Shown: positions 16,991 to 26,655, counted from the stretch's first letter. The stretch is 46,945 nt of DNA from Flavobacterium sp. (GCA_023259675.1 JALRGT010000022.1:1-46945), one strand, 5' to 3'. Translations and numbers: made by a program. Notes: generated from the letters alone by a model not told the origin.

Positions 16991-17860
16991 TTACTTTTTA
17001 CCAATAATTTTTTTGAAAAGGGTTACAATTCCTAAAGTGACTATCCCAATTAATAGTCCGATGCAAAATTCAGTTATTACTGATGGAACTTGTGGCAGTA
17101 TGTGATGTAAAAAATCGATATTATGAACAAAAATCCCACCTGCGACTAACAGTAAAGCTATGGTTCCTATAACTGATAAGCTTTTGATGACTTTTGGCAG
17201 TGCTTGTACTAGAATTGTACCTAAACTTTTTGTAAAACTTCGTTCTTTGGAACTCAGTTGAATCAGTTTTAAACCTGCTTCATCCATTCTTACAATTAGG
17301 GCTACAATCCCGTAAACACCTACGGTTGCTATAAGTGCAATGATGGAAACAACCATTATTTGTGATAAAATGGGTTTTCCAATAACCGTTCCCAGCGCAA
17401 TAATTACGATCTCTACTGATAAAATAAAATCAGTTACTATGGCTGATTTTATTTTTTCTTTTTCAATAGTTAAAATTTCTTCTTCACTTAAGGGCTGCAA
17501 GGATATTTCGGGTTTTGAATGCTCGTGCGGAAAGAAGAATTCGTATATTTTTTCGGCACCTTCGTAGGCTAAATAAAGTCCTCCCAAAACCAGAACAATT
17601 ATAATGGCCAAAGGTAAAAAGGCACTCAACAGAAAAGCTACAGGCAAAATGATTGCTTTATTTAGCAAAGACCCTTTTGTAATGGCCCATATTACAGGAA
17701 GTTCCCTTGTGGAAATAAATCCAGAAGCTTTCTCAGCATTTACGGCTAAATCATCACCTAAAATTCCTGCCGTTTTTTTGGCTGCAAATTTACTCATTAC
17801 AGCAACATCATCCATAATTGCTGCTATATCATCTAATAATGCGAAAAAACCTGATGCCAT
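16991..17860 (-). CDS. DUF808 (YedI-type) inner-membrane protein
   Basis: The product is about 289 residues starting MASGFFALLDDIAAIMDD, the canonical beginning of DUF808/YedI proteins. An upstream in-frame ATG at 17911 would add 17 residues of no family resemblance. Several hydrophobic segments are evident (IILPVAFLLSAFLPLAIIIV, FILSVEIVIIALGTVIGKP, VVSIIALIATVGVYGIVALI and two near the C-terminus), so it is a polytopic inner-membrane protein. A short charged loop (FFPHEHSKPE) separates the first two groups. The biochemical role of DUF808 is not established. It stands alone between a strong terminator and a 350-bp repeat-bearing spacer. Family call is confident. Confidence 0.9.
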   Translation of the reverse strand: MASGFFALLDDIAAIMDDVAVMSKFAAKKTAGILGDDLAVNAEKASGFISTRELPVIWAITKGSLLNKAIILPVAFLLSAFLPLAIIIVLVLGGLYLAYEGAEKIYEFFFPHEHSKPEISLQPLSEEEILTIEKEKIKSAIVTDFILSVEIVIIALGTVIGKPILSQIMVVSIIALIATVGVYGIVALIVRMDEAGLKLIQLSSKERSFTKSLGTILVQALPKVIKSLSVIGTIALLLVAGGIFVHNIDFLHHILPQVPSVITEFCIGLLIGIVTLGIVTLFKKIIGKK

Positions 17861-18005
17861 TTTGATTGTTTTAGAAACTGCGATGTTTTTTTTTTGGTAT
17901 TGTTTAACCAAAATTTGATTCCCGAGTTTTGATTGTTTATCGATGCGAATTTACTACTTTTTTGATAGAATTTATTTATTTTTTAGAAACACAAAATTGG
18001 TGGTT

Positions 18006-18119
18006 TAGCCCCGATGGGAGCAAGTATCCTTTTTTATAAACGCATACTACTTACCGTTTTTTGATATAAAGGTGTGTTACGTTTAAAAAAAGATACTGTG
18101 TACAGCGGGACAACTCGTG
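18006..18119 (+). repeat. Dispersed structured intergenic repeat, copy 2
   Basis: Begins TAGCCCCGAT, has AAGTATCC where the other copies have GCGGCATCC, then a long central hairpin (TATCCTTTTTTATAAACG / CGTTTAAAAAAAGATA), and ends with AGCGGGACAACTCGTG. The hairpin arms differ completely from the other copies but still pair. The loop is longer (about 37 nt), with its own AT-rich content. Confidence 0.7.
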
Positions 18120-18153
18120 ATGAAAACCAACAATTGTACTGCTCCAAAAACAA

Positions 18154-18188
18154 GCATAAAAAAATACCAGCCTCTAGACTGGTATTTT
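18154..18188 (-). terminator. Rho-independent terminator of clpB
   Basis: AAAATACCAG (18161-18170) pairs with CTGGTATTTT (18179-18188). On the minus strand a seven-T run follows. It lies 26 bp beyond the clpB stop. Confidence 0.85.
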
Positions 18189-18213
18189 CTTACTACCAAA
18201 AAAATATAAATAA

Positions 18214-20817
18214 TTATTCTACTAATTCGGTTTGGTTTCTGAAAACCAATTCGCCGCCAAAAGCATCCAAAAGAATGATACTGTCGGTTGTGATTTTACC
18301 GGAAAGAATTTCTTTGGAGAGTTTGTTTAACACGTCTCTTTGAATCACTCTTTTTACCGGACGGGCACCAAATTGTGGGTCGTATCCTTTTTCGGCCAAA
18401 TACCCAATGGCTTCTGGTGTGGCGTCCATGGTGATGCCTTGTTGGGCGAGCATTTTGGTCACTCCTTTTAATTGTAAATTCACAATTTGAGTAATGTTTT
18501 CACTGGACAATGGTGTAAACATCACGATATCGTCGATACGGTTGATGAATTCGGGACGTACCGTTTGTTTCAGTAAACCGAGCACTTCTGTTTTGGCGGC
18601 TTCTGTAGCGGCTTCCATACTGCCTTTTAGGTTTTCAAATTTTTCCTGTATAATCTGGCTTCCCATATTGGAAGTCATAATGATGATAGTATTTTTGAAA
18701 TCGGCCAGACGTCCTTTGTTATCGGTCAAGCGCCCTTCGTCTAGTACTTGTAGCAGTATATTGAAGGTATCAGGATGTGCTTTTTCTATCTCATCCAAAA
18801 GCACCACTGAATAGGGTTTTCTACGTACGGCTTCGGTCAACTGTCCGCCTTCGTCATAACCTACATATCCTGGAGGCGCTCCCACTAATCGACTTACAGC
18901 ATGACGTTCCTGGTATTCGCTCATATCAATTCGAGTCATGGCATTTTCATCGTCAAACAAGTATTCCGCCAAGGCTTTGGCCAACTCCGTTTTTCCAACA
19001 CCGGTTGTCCCCAGAAACAGAAATGTTCCCACCGGTTTTTTGATGTCCTGTAATCCCGCACGACTACGGCGCACGGCATCACTCACGGCTTCGATTGCTT
19101 CTTCTTGACCTACCACACGTTTGTGCAATTCTTCTTCCAGATGCAATAGTTTTTCGCGTTCGCCTTGCAGCATTTTCATTACAGGAATACCAGTCCATTT
19201 CGCCACTACTTCAGCGATGTCTTCTCGGGTAACTTCTTCTTTTATCAAAGAGCTACCGGACTGGTTTTCTTGTAATTCTTTTTGAAGATGATCTAAGCGT
19301 TCTTGTGCTTCCTTGATTTTTCCGTAACGAATTTCGGCTACTTTACCATAGTCACCGTCACGTTCGGCACGTTCGGCCTCGTATTTATAATTTTCGATTT
19401 CTGCTTTAATGGCCTGAATGTTATCGACAACATCTTTTTCGGATTTCCATTTAGCAAAAATTTTATTTCGATCTTCTTTGAGATTGGCCAAATCCATTCC
19501 CAATGTTTTGAGTTTGGCTTCGTCTTTTTCCCGTTTGATGGCTTCGATTTCAATTTCCAATTGCATTATTTTTCTGTCCAAGACATCCAGTTCTTCCGGT
19601 TTGGAATTGATTTCCATTCGGATTTTAGAGGCGGCCTCATCCATTAAATCAATGGCTTTATCCGGAAGGAAACGGTTGGTGATATAGCGTTGCGACAATT
19701 CTACGGCAGCGATAATTGCCTCATCCTTGATTTGAACTTGATGATGGGTTTCATATTTCTCTTTGATACCACGCAAAATTGAAATGGCACTTTCGGTATC
19801 TGGTTCTTCAATTATTATTTTTTGGAAACGTCTTTCGAGCGCTTTATCTTTCTCAAAATATTTTTGATATTCATCTAAAGTGGTTGCCCCAATAGCTCTC
19901 AGTTCTCCACGTGCCAAAGCAGGTTTCAGAATATTGGCGGCGTCCATCGCACCTTCACCACCACCAGCACCCACCAATGTGTGAATTTCGTCAATAAACA
20001 ATACAATATCCCCTTCGGCTGAAGTGACTTCTTTGACCACTGCTTTCAATCGTTCTTCGAATTCTCCTTTGTATTTGGCACCTGCAATCAAGGCTCCCAT
20101 ATCCAGAGAAAAAACAATTTTTTCTTTTAGGTTTTCAGGAACGTCACCATCTACGATACGATGGGCCAAACCTTCGGCAATGGCGGTTTTCCCCACACCG
20201 GGTTCCCCAACGAGCATCGGATTGTTTTTGGTTCTTCGGGTTAGGATTTGCAAAACTCTTCGAATTTCTTCATCACGACCAATTACGGGATCCAGTTTTC
20301 CGGTTTTGGCTAATTCATTTAGGTTTTTGGCGTATTTGTTTAAAGAATTGTAGGTTTCCTCTGCAGAGGCCGAGGTTACTCTTTCCCCTTTACGCAATTC
20401 ATCAATAGCTGCTTTCAGTCCTTTTTCGGTTACACCTTGGTCTTTCAGGATTTGGGCCACTTTACTTTTGGAAGCAAAAATGGCCAAGATTAAATGTTCG
20501 ATAGAAACAAATTCATCATTCATTTTTTTAGCGATAATTTCTGCTTCGTTCAATGCGGTATTGGCTAAACGGGAAAGCATAATTTCTCCGCCAGAAACTT
20601 TAGGGAAACTTTGAATGGTACTGTCTAAAACTTGTAAAAACAGCGGAACATTAACATTGAGTTTTTTCAAAATAAAAGGCGCTACATTTTCATCCACTTC
20701 AAAGATGGCTTTGAAAATATGTTCGTTTTCTATTTGTTGTTGTCCATAACTTTGCGCTAATTGTTGCGAAAGCTGAATCGCTTCCTGTGATTTAATGGTG
20801 AATTTATTTATATTCAT
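18214..20817 (-). CDS. clpB: ClpB disaggregase chaperone
   Basis: An 867-residue hexameric AAA+ disaggregase that, with DnaK/DnaJ, rescues aggregated proteins in the cytoplasm after heat stress. Visible in order: the Clp N-domain double repeat (1-145), NBD1 with Walker [14 protein letters not shown] and Walker [13 protein letters not shown], the long coiled-coil M-domain (about 405-525, rich in Glu/Lys, distinguishing ClpB from ClpA/C), NBD2 with Walker [15 protein letters not shown] and Walker [12 protein letters not shown], and the C-terminal D2-small domain. No IGF loop for ClpP is expected or seen. Length matches the family. The intergenic region toward the divergent ytxJ-like gene carries two identical GTCAAAATGAC palindromes, a likely stress-regulator site. 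A good terminator follows. Confidence 0.97.
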   Translation of the reverse strand: MNINKFTIKSQEAIQLSQQLAQSYGQQQIENEHIFKAIFEVDENVAPFILKKLNVNVPLFLQVLDSTIQSFPKVSGGEIMLSRLANTALNEAEIIAKKMNDEFVSIEHLILAIFASKSKVAQILKDQGVTEKGLKAAIDELRKGERVTSASAEETYNSLNKYAKNLNELAKTGKLDPVIGRDEEIRRVLQILTRRTKNNPMLVGEPGVGKTAIAEGLAHRIVDGDVPENLKEKIVFSLDMGALIAGAKYKGEFEERLKAVVKEVTSAEGDIVLFIDEIHTLVGAGGGEGAMDAANILKPALARGELRAIGATTLDEYQKYFEKDKALERRFQKIIIEEPDTESAISILRGIKEKYETHHQVQIKDEAIIAAVELSQRYITNRFLPDKAIDLMDEAASKIRMEINSKPEELDVLDRKIMQLEIEIEAIKREKDEAKLKTLGMDLANLKEDRNKIFAKWKSEKDVVDNIQAIKAEIENYKYEAERAERDGDYGKVAEIRYGKIKEAQERLDHLQKELQENQSGSSLIKEEVTREDIAEVVAKWTGIPVMKMLQGEREKLLHLEEELHKRVVGQEEAIEAVSDAVRRSRAGLQDIKKPVGTFLFLGTTGVGKTELAKALAEYLFDDENAMTRIDMSEYQERHAVSRLVGAPPGYVGYDEGGQLTEAVRRKPYSVVLLDEIEKAHPDTFNILLQVLDEGRLTDNKGRLADFKNTIIIMTSNMGSQIIQEKFENLKGSMEAATEAAKTEVLGLLKQTVRPEFINRIDDIVMFTPLSSENITQIVNLQLKGVTKMLAQQGITMDATPEAIGYLAEKGYDPQFGARPVKRVIQRDVLNKLSKEILSGKITTDSIILLDAFGGELVFRNQTELVE

Positions 20818-20847
20818 GGTTCCTGTATATTTAAGTTGCTATTTATT

Positions 20848-20855
20848 TATATTTG
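20848..20855 (+). promoter_or_regulatory. TAnnTTTG -7 element for the YtxJ-like gene
   Basis: TATATTTG on the plus strand, about 110 bp upstream of the start. The reverse strand here reads CTATTTTG, near-consensus for a clpB promoter, so divergent start sites may overlap. Confidence 0.4.
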
Positions 20856-20894
20856 CAAAATAGTGTTCAATATATATTCCATCATAAATTTACG

Positions 20895-20947
20895 GTCAAA
20901 ATGACATAAAAATAATGATTTCTATCATGTAAACACGTCAAAATGAC
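20895..20947. promoter_or_regulatory. Paired GTCAAAATGAC palindromes between clpB and ytxJ
   Basis: Two identical 11-bp copies (20895-20905 and 20937-20947) of GTCA-AAA-TGAC, spaced 42 bp, about four helical turns. A half-like GTCAAAAAATGAG overlaps the ytxJ start. The position between divergent genes, one a heat-shock gene, suggests a shared operator for a dimeric regulator. Confidence 0.55.
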
Positions 20948-20964
20948 CTAATTATAGTCAAAAA

Positions 20965-21354
20965 ATGAGTTTTTTAAAAAATATTTTTAGTGGTTCAGAA
21001 AACCAAAACAATTCGAATAGCAAAATGGATTGGAATAATTTAACCGATTTGGAAGAGTTAAAGACAATTATCACCAATTCATATGAAAAACCGGTAGCCA
21101 TTTTCAAGCACAGTACTCGTTGTAGTGTAAGTAGAATGGCATTGAAACAGTTTGAAAATGAGTTTGATTTGTCGAATAAAGTTACGCCATATTTTTTAGA
21201 TTTAATAACATATCGCGAAGTTTCTAATGCTATTGCCGCACTTTTTGGGGTGGTACATCAATCTCCACAATTGGTTGTTATTAAGGATGGTAAGTCAATT
21301 TATGATGCTTCCCATAGTGATATTGATGCTTCGGTTCTTACAGCGATAGTGTAG
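20965..21354 (+). CDS. ytxJ: YtxJ-type monothiol bacilliredoxin-like protein
   Basis: A 129-residue thioredoxin-fold protein of the YtxJ (DUF2847) family, in which the active site has a single cysteine: KHSTRCSVSRMA, with the cis-Pro segment QSPQLVVIKDGK. The family is associated with bacillithiol and is thought to remove bacillithiol from S-bacillithiolated proteins. The N-terminal 20 residues (FLKNIFSGSENQNN) are an Asn/Ser-rich extension. The gene is divergent from clpB with paired palindromes between them, pointing to joint control under stress. A very strong hairpin follows the stop. Family assignment is good; direct biochemical evidence for the family is limited. Confidence 0.85.
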   Translation: MSFLKNIFSGSENQNNSNSKMDWNNLTDLEELKTIITNSYEKPVAIFKHSTRCSVSRMALKQFENEFDLSNKVTPYFLDLITYREVSNAIAALFGVVHQSPQLVVIKDGKSIYDASHSDIDASVLTAIV

Positions 21355-21373
21355 CCAAATTAATAAAATTAAA

Positions 21374-21423
21374 AAGCCACGAATTCACGAATTATGTCAT
21401 TTTAATTCGTGAATTCGTGGCTT
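21374..21423. terminator. 21-bp perfect hairpin between convergent genes
   Basis: Arms 21374-21394 and 21403-21423 are perfect 21-bp complements with an 8-nt loop, and each arm contains the self-palindrome GAATTC. It lies between the ytxJ gene and the end of the Nit1C cluster and should stop transcription in both directions. The core GCCACGAATTCACGAATT resembles intergenic repeats frequent in Flavobacteriaceae. Confidence 0.85.
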
Positions 21424-21456
21424 ACTTTATTTTAAATATTCTTATAGATTTTTAAT

Positions 21457-22719
21457 CTATTTTCTATTCAAACAAGTTTCAACTTCTTCGTAGCAACTAG
21501 CAATATGTTCGGCAATATATTTAGCATCTTGTGCTACATGAGAAAATCTTCCAGAACCCCAGGTATGCAACCAAGGTAAACCTAAAAAGTATAAGCCAGG
21601 TTCTTCGGTAATACCACGTTCATAGGTAGGAAAGCCTCTTAGATCGAATACAGCAGGAAAATCAATCCAGTCATATTTCACTTTATAACCAGTACTCCAA
21701 ATAACGGATGTAATAGAATCTTTTATACAATCTAAATCGGTTTTATTTTCTGCTGTAGGTTTCCACAAGGCTTCATATCGATGACCTTCGGGAGCTTCAA
21801 TATTGTGTTTATTTATATAATTGTCAATATTGTCTAGAATCCTATTATAGGTTTTGTCAGCTTCATCCAGATTATATTCTAAATCATCTTGAAACATAAT
21901 GGTAGTATCTTTAACCTGGTTAATTTGACCACGCAGGATAATGCCTTCAGAAGCTAATTTTCGCAAATCAATATCACGCCCACCATCTCTTCCTGTCAAA
22001 TAATGATTGGTTTTATGTCTAGCTTCTTCTGGATCAGGATGCAATTCAATTGGTTGGTCATAATACCCCATTTCTTCTAACCATTCTACAGCATCTTTTC
22101 CTCGATATACTCTAGGTGCTCTTGGAGCAGTTCCAACACTAAGAATAACTTTCTTTCCAGCAAGGTGTAAATCCTCAGCAATTTGTGCACCCGACTGACC
22201 CGATCCAACGACTAAGGTAATTCCGTCTGGAACTTGCTCCGGGTTTTTATAATCATCGGAGTGGATTTGTACAACATGATTAGGAAAATCCTTAGAAATG
22301 GGTAGCATATTCGGAATATGATACGCACCTGTTGCTATAATAACTTTATCGGCTGTATAGTTGCCTATTGAGGTTTCTATACTGAAAATAGATTCATTTT
22401 CATTTTTGTAAACATTATGTACTTCTACATTTCCTTTGATAGGAGGGTTGAAGGATTCTGCATAGCGTTTTACATAGTTTACAATTTCATCTTTCAACAT
22501 AAATCCTTTAGGATCATTTCCATCATAATCAAAACCAGGTAATCTGCATTGCCAGTTGGGTGTCACTAAACAGAAAGAATCCCAACGGTGGTTTTTCCAT
22601 GTATCTCCAATTTGGCCTCGGTCAAAAATTAAATGGTTTATATTATCTTCTTTTAAACAATAACTTGCGGAAAGACCTGCTTGACCTCCTCCAACAATAA
22701 TAACTTGATAGTGATTCAT
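21457..22719 (-). CDS. MSMEG_0569-family flavin-dependent oxidoreductase of the Nit1C cluster
   Basis: A 420-residue FAD/NAD(P)H monooxygenase-like enzyme. The N-terminal dinucleotide fold is VIIVGGGQAGLSASYCL (FAD), the second is LVVGSGQSGAQIAEDL (about 170-185, NAD(P)H), and an ATGAYH-type motif lies between them. The class resembles flavin-containing monooxygenases and lysine/ornithine hydroxylases. This family occurs almost only as a member of the seven-gene nitrilase (Nit1C) cluster, where its substrate is unknown. It is the last gene of the cluster, 6 bp after the MSMEG_0570-like gene, and is followed by a strong bidirectional hairpin. The tail (HIASCYEEVETCLNRK) has two cysteines. Family assignment is confident from both sequence type and context. 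Confidence 0.9.
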   Translation of the reverse strand: MNHYQVIIVGGGQAGLSASYCLKEDNINHLIFDRGQIGDTWKNHRWDSFCLVTPNWQCRLPGFDYDGNDPKGFMLKDEIVNYVKRYAESFNPPIKGNVEVHNVYKNENESIFSIETSIGNYTADKVIIATGAYHIPNMLPISKDFPNHVVQIHSDDYKNPEQVPDGITLVVGSGQSGAQIAEDLHLAGKKVILSVGTAPRAPRVYRGKDAVEWLEEMGYYDQPIELHPDPEEARHKTNHYLTGRDGGRDIDLRKLASEGIILRGQINQVKDTTIMFQDDLEYNLDEADKTYNRILDNIDNYINKHNIEAPEGHRYEALWKPTAENKTDLDCIKDSITSVIWSTGYKVKYDWIDFPAVFDLRGFPTYERGITEEPGLYFLGLPWLHTWGSGRFSHVAQDAKYIAEHIASCYEEVETCLNRK

Positions 22720-22725
22720 CTTCTT

Positions 22726-23004
22726 TTATTTTATTGATATTATTTTCACATTTTTTGAAACATCATAATCTTCACATTTCAATTTTATTCTATAGGATTC
22801 GGCTTCTGCAGAGGTACAAGCGTAGCCAAATTTTTTTCGTACTCTTTCACTAGCTTCATTTAAGCTAGTATTGCATCGTTCTAAAAAAGTGTCTATTCTA
22901 AGTGTTTCTCCCACTTTAAAATAGTCTTCAATTACACTGGATGGAGAATATACCTGATCGGTTTGATTATCGGGCCATTGGATTTGGACGTATGTTATAG
23001 GCAT
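22726..23004 (-). CDS. MSMEG_0570-family nitrogen starvation response protein
   Basis: A 92-residue soluble protein. It begins MPITYVQIQWPDNQTDQVYSPSSVIEDYF, the typical start of the small MSMEG_0570-type protein of nitrilase clusters (QWPDG and YSPSS segments), followed by a helical basic region with a conserved-looking cysteine (ACTSAEAE) and a C-terminal strand. Nothing catalytic is evident; it may be a partner or carrier for the cluster enzymes. It sits 6 bp upstream of the oxidoreductase and 5 bp downstream of the AIR-synthase-like gene in a tightly packed operon, so it is certainly coexpressed. The role of this family is unknown; the naming comes from induction under nitrogen limitation in mycobacteria and cyanobacteria. 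Confidence 0.85.
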   Translation of the reverse strand: MPITYVQIQWPDNQTDQVYSPSSVIEDYFKVGETLRIDTFLERCNTSLNEASERVRKKFGYACTSAEAESYRIKLKCEDYDVSKNVKIISIK

Positions 23005-23009
23005 GATTT

Positions 23010-23972
23010 TTAAAATTTAAGTTGATGTTCTTTATAGTTTATAAATAAATCAGTTTGTTTATTTATACACCCAATATGATTACAGTTGATACCGTTTTCT
23101 GTAAATAACGATTGGATATTTTTTACATTTTCTGGAGGACAGCTAAACAAAAAACCATAGCTAGGAAAACTAGAAAGCCATTTTTTCCAAGTTGTACCTT
23201 CGGGTTTTGTAATCGATTCGATATTAATTTCGGCTCCTACTTTGGACGTATTTAAGAGCATTAATAGAGTGCCAATGATTCCTCCCATACTAATATCTTT
23301 TGCTACTTTACTCCATTTGTTATTTGCAATTTCATAGGGTAATTGCGCCATCTTTTGTAATTTCTCACTGCTATTTGTGGTGCTGGCATTCCAAAAAGGA
23401 TATTCTTTATAATAACTTCCGTTTAAATCGATAGCCAATAGCAAAGCATCATTTGGTTGTGCATCGAAACTGCTTAAGATATTATGTGTTGCTTTTCCTA
23501 AAATGGAAACACTCAGAGCATTAATATTAGAATGATAGCAGCTATGTCCGCCCACAATGGGTACACCATAGGCTTTTGAAGCAGCTAACATTCCTTCCCA
23601 AACGGCTTCATTATCTTTTGCATCAAATGAATAAATAGTATCAGTAACGGCAATGGGTAAGCCTCCCATAGCGCAAATGTCACTTATGTTCACCATTACA
23701 GCAGAATAACCCGCAAACCAAGGATCTGATTTTAAAAAATGACTCACAATACCTTCCGCAGCTAATAACAAATGACTTCCATCTTTTTGTGGTATGGCTG
23801 CGGTATCATCACCAAGTAAAATGGTTGCATCATCATCTGGAAAAAAGATACTACTTTTGGTTTGATCCCCTATCGCCTTGTAGGTTTGTTGAATCGTTCT
23901 TTTATCTATGATATCGGTGTGATTCCTTAAACTGGCAATACTTGCAAGTATATCCTCTGTACATTCTTCCAT
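23010..23972 (-). CDS. sll0787-family AIR-synthase-like protein
   Basis: A 320-residue protein of the PurM/HypE/SelD/ThiL fold. The N-terminal ATP/Mg segment LLGDDTAAIPQ (about 52-62), the helix VNISDICAMGGLPIAV (about 95-110), the GGHSCYHSN motif and the C-terminal glycine-rich KDISMGGIIGTLLML are as in AIR-synthase relatives. Such enzymes activate amide, carboxylate or carbamoyl groups using ATP. The precise substrate in Nit1C clusters is unknown; activation of a product of the nitrilase or radical SAM step is a reasonable inference. Only 1 bp separates it from the upstream GNAT gene and 5 bp from the next gene, so expression is strictly linked. Confidence 0.9.
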   Translation of the reverse strand: MEECTEDILASIASLRNHTDIIDKRTIQQTYKAIGDQTKSSIFFPDDDATILLGDDTAAIPQKDGSHLLLAAEGIVSHFLKSDPWFAGYSAVMVNISDICAMGGLPIAVTDTIYSFDAKDNEAVWEGMLAASKAYGVPIVGGHSCYHSNINALSVSILGKATHNILSSFDAQPNDALLLAIDLNGSYYKEYPFWNASTTNSSEKLQKMAQLPYEIANNKWSKVAKDISMGGIIGTLLMLLNTSKVGAEINIESITKPEGTTWKKWLSSFPSYGFLFSCPPENVKNIQSLFTENGINCNHIGCINKQTDLFINYKEHQLKF

Positions 23973-23973
23973 T

Positions 23974-24582
23974 TTAAGCTACTTTAGAAAATGATACAAT
24001 CGAATCTGAACTCGCATAGACCGGTACAGCTGGGTATGCTGCCAAATTAGCCTTCATTAGGAAATGTTTTATTCCATGTAAATCAATTTCGGCTTCGATA
24101 TCCCAATGCAAGCGTTGAAAAAGTTTTACATTTTGCTCCTGTACATAGGCCGAAAATTTATCGCAACCCATATAATTAGCTAATGAAACAGCTCTGTATA
24201 TTAAACCTGCAGCAACCGACATTTGGTACAAAGCAGAAACATCTTTTTCTTTAAATAAATTGGGACAAATATATTTTGAAAAAGAACGGTATTCTTTTAT
24301 TACTCCTAATCGCCCACCAAACCATTCTCTTTTATTTTCTTCATAAATTCGGACAACGCCTACCACACTATCAGGAGTTCCTAGATAATGATTGACAGCA
24401 ATTATAGGTATAGCATGTACATCTTTATCATCATAATCTGAAACTTGAAAAAGACCTTGTTCCTTACAAAAAATTTTTTTTCGAGTTTCGAAGTATGCTG
24501 TTAATTGTGCCTTATCACTAGGGATATTGATGTCTATAAAATCTAATCCACTGTATTTTTTGTCTTTTTCAAAATAAATCAT
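23974..24582 (-). CDS. MSMEG_0567/sll0786-family N-acetyltransferase
   Basis: A 202-residue GNAT-fold protein of the nitrilase cluster. The start [15 protein letters not shown] overlaps the stop of the radical SAM gene by 4 nt (ATGA-type coupling). The acetyl-CoA-binding region is in VGVVRIYEENKREWFGGRLGVIKEYR, and the downstream segment MSVAAGLIYRAVSLANYMGCDKFSAYVQEQNVKLFQRLHW corresponds to the family's beta5-alpha4 part. The signature FCKEQGLF near residue 38 is also typical. The acceptor is unknown. It has no membrane segments and should act in the cytoplasm with the adjacent enzymes. Assignment rests on sequence type plus conserved gene order. Confidence 0.88.
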   Translation of the reverse strand: MIYFEKDKKYSGLDFIDINIPSDKAQLTAYFETRKKIFCKEQGLFQVSDYDDKDVHAIPIIAVNHYLGTPDSVVGVVRIYEENKREWFGGRLGVIKEYRSFSKYICPNLFKEKDVSALYQMSVAAGLIYRAVSLANYMGCDKFSAYVQEQNVKLFQRLHWDIEAEIDLHGIKHFLMKANLAAYPAVPVYASSDSIVSFSKVA

Positions 24583-25697
24583 AGCGCATATTTTTTTTCA
24601 AATGAAGAGAGTGTAGAACAAGCCCCACACTTGGCGCAACCCGACTCTAAGGTATCAGAAGTCATTCCTGTACGGACTAATTCACGAGCTAGTGGATCTA
24701 ATATTTCATGCATAAAATCCTTATTTGGTGAAGCATGATTTTGTAAAGGGGTGTTTCCTACTGGTACAAAAGGAACCACAAATGGATATACTCCAATAGC
24801 AATTAATTCTTTAGACATTTCTAAAATTTCTTCTGGGGTATCGCCCAAACCTGCAAGTATATAAGTGCTTACGTTTCCTTTTCCAAATATTTTTACTGCA
24901 GCTTCAAAAGCTTTAAAGTAAAAAGCAATAGATACTTCGGCTTTACCAGGCATGATTTTATTTCGAACCCGATTAGAAACGGCTTCTAAATGCATTCCTA
25001 TAGAACTTGCACCTGCATTTTTTAATTTGCTAAACCACTCAAAATCATCTGGTGGTTCACATTGCACTTGAATGGGAATGGCTACTGCTTCTGCAACTGC
25101 AGATACACTTTCATACAATATTTTAGCACCACGATCTGAACTTGCTGGCGTTCCAGTTGTCATTATAAATTGAGAAATACCGTCTAATTCTACTGCCCGT
25201 TTAGCCACTTCGGCTAAATGCTGCGGTTTTTTATAAGCAATTGTCGTATCATATTTTAAAGATTCTCCAATGGCGCAAAATTGACAGGATGTTTCTTTTT
25301 CTTTATAGCGAATACAATTTTGAAGTACCGTTGTTGCTAATACATCCTTGCTATGCAAACGTGCAATTTTCCAAAAAGGAATACCATCTGAGGTTTGTTC
25401 TTTGTAAAATTTTGGTTCCCCAACAAAGCGAATTGTGGTGATAATTTTACCGTTTTTCTTTAATGAAGCCATTCCCATTTTTGTCGGGGCAGTTGCTTCA
25501 AATGAAGATTGTTTTGCTGCGGAACTAAATACAGGAATCATTAAGGTGGTATTAAAAATAGTAACCGCTTTATGATCTGTGGGTCCTGCACCTCCTTTAC
25601 GAATGGTCAAATCAGCTGTGTTTTCTATACGAATACCTTCTGTTTGAATTTCATTCAATAACGTATAATTGCTCTCTAGTGTTAGTGTGCTGTTCAT
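24579..25697 (-). CDS. MSMEG_0568-family radical SAM protein
   Basis: A 372-residue radical SAM enzyme from a nitrilase cluster. The Fe4S4 ligands appear to be Cys128, Cys138 and Cys141 ([19 protein letters not shown]), a wider CX9CX2C spacing than the classic CX3CX2C. The (beta/alpha)6 barrel follows, with a SAM-binding-like [11 protein letters not shown] (about 178-190) and [12 protein letters not shown]-terminal cysteine triplet, Cys354, Cys357 and Cys360 (GCAKCGACS), may hold an auxiliary cluster. The start overlaps the end of the nitrilase gene by 47 nt and its stop overlaps the GNAT start by 4 nt; no later in-frame start leaves the N-terminus intact. Its substrate is unknown. Family identification is strong. 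Confidence 0.9.
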   Translation of the reverse strand: MNSTLTLESNYTLLNEIQTEGIRIENTADLTIRKGGAGPTDHKAVTIFNTTLMIPVFSSAAKQSSFEATAPTKMGMASLKKNGKIITTIRFVGEPKFYKEQTSDGIPFWKIARLHSKDVLATTVLQNCIRYKEKETSCQFCAIGESLKYDTTIAYKKPQHLAEVAKRAVELDGISQFIMTTGTPASSDRGAKILYESVSAVAEAVAIPIQVQCEPPDDFEWFSKLKNAGASSIGMHLEAVSNRVRNKIMPGKAEVSIAFYFKAFEAAVKIFGKGNVSTYILAGLGDTPEEILEMSKELIAIGVYPFVVPFVPVGNTPLQNHASPNKDFMHEILDPLARELVRTGMTSDTLESGCAKCGACSTLSSFEKKYAL

Positions 25698-26655
25698 GAT
25701 CTTTTTCGTTTAATAGTGCCTTTGATTCATGCATTAAGTTTTTCGGATTTTTATCGATTTTGAGCGATAATAATTCGGGTCTTGAATAATGTCCTACCGA
25801 ATCCATCATTCGTTTTCTTTTTGTAATGAGACTCATGTCCATATCGGCATATACAATTCCTTCTCCATCCGTTAAAACATCAGATATAATGACTCCTTCT
25901 GGTGAAATAATAGCAGTAAAACATCCTTTCTCTAGTGCTTTTTGCATGGATGGATCTCCTGTTATTTCTTGAACTTGTTCTGGATACAAATACCCGGTCG
26001 AATTGATTACAAAACATCCTGACTCTAAGGCATGATGTCTCATAGTTACTTCCATTTGGTCTGCAAAAATTTGCCCAACCATTGACCCTGGAAATTGGCT
26101 ACAATGAATTTCTTCATGATCATTCATTAGTGCAAACCTAGCTAGCGGGTTGTAATGTTCCCAACAAGCTAGGGCACCAACTTTACCAATTGATGTATGT
26201 ACTGCTTTCAATCCACTGCCATCTCCTTGCCCCCAAATCATTCGTTCGTGATAAGTAGGTGTTATTTTTCGACGTTTCAAAACAAGTTCCCCAGTTGTAT
26301 CAAATACCAGTTGCGTATTGTACAGGGTTCCTCCATCACGTTCGTTAACACCTAAAACCACTACTATGTTATGCTTTTTTGCTAAACTCCCTATAAAATC
26401 AGTATCTTCACTAGGAACAACTACCGCTTCATCGTATAATTTTAGATGATCTTTTTTTATACTTACCGCTGGCTTTATAAAAGAGAAATAAGGATAATTG
26501 GGTACTAAAGTTTCTGGAAAAACAATGATATCAGCTTTATTAGCACTAGCTTTTACAATAGCGTCTGCTACCTTAGTTAAGGTGCCTGATTTGCTTTCTA
26601 ATACGGGAGCAATTTGAACTGCCGCGGCTCTGACAATAGATTTTTTATACATCAT
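25651..26655 (-). CDS. Nit6803-type nitrilase (Nit1C cluster)
   Basis: A 334-residue carbon-nitrogen hydrolase with the full Glu-Lys-Cys triad: E48 in [14 protein letters not shown]130 in [13 protein letters not shown] (with the second glutamate E137), and C164 in [11 protein letters not shown]. The CWEHYNPL signature is that of true nitrilases rather than amidases. These enzymes hydrolyse nitriles to carboxylic acid and ammonia; in Pseudomonas the Nit1C cluster has been linked to growth on cyanide as nitrogen source. It is the second gene of the cluster, 13 bp after the DsrE-like gene, and its 3' end overlaps the radical SAM gene by 47 nt. Two start codons (MMYKK) are adjacent. Class confident, physiological nitrile not determined. 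Confidence 0.95.
   Translation of the reverse strand: MMYKKSIVRAAAVQIAPVLESKSGTLTKVADAIVKASANKADIIVFPETLVPNYPYFSFIKPAVSIKKDHLKLYDEAVVVPSEDTDFIGSLAKKHNIVVVLGVNERDGGTLYNTQLVFDTTGELVLKRRKITPTYHERMIWGQGDGSGLKAVHTSIGKVGALACWEHYNPLARFALMNDHEEIHCSQFPGSMVGQIFADQMEVTMRHHALESGCFVINSTGYLYPEQVQEITGDPSMQKALEKGCFTAIISPEGVIISDVLTDGEGIVYADMDMSLITKRKRMMDSVGHYSRPELLSLKIDKNPKNLMHESKALLNEKDHEQHTNTREQLYVIE

Larger units (their letters stand above)
17861..18213. other. Spacer with a structured repeat and the clpB terminator
   Basis: Holds the upstream region of the DUF808 gene, the second copy of the dispersed structured repeat (18006-18119) and the clpB terminator (18154-18188). No credible open frame. Confidence 0.6.

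Noticed and set aside
19303..19647. Phe-rich frames antisense to the clpB coiled coil
   Set aside because: They mirror the Lys/Glu-rich coiled-coil codons of ClpB; not genes.
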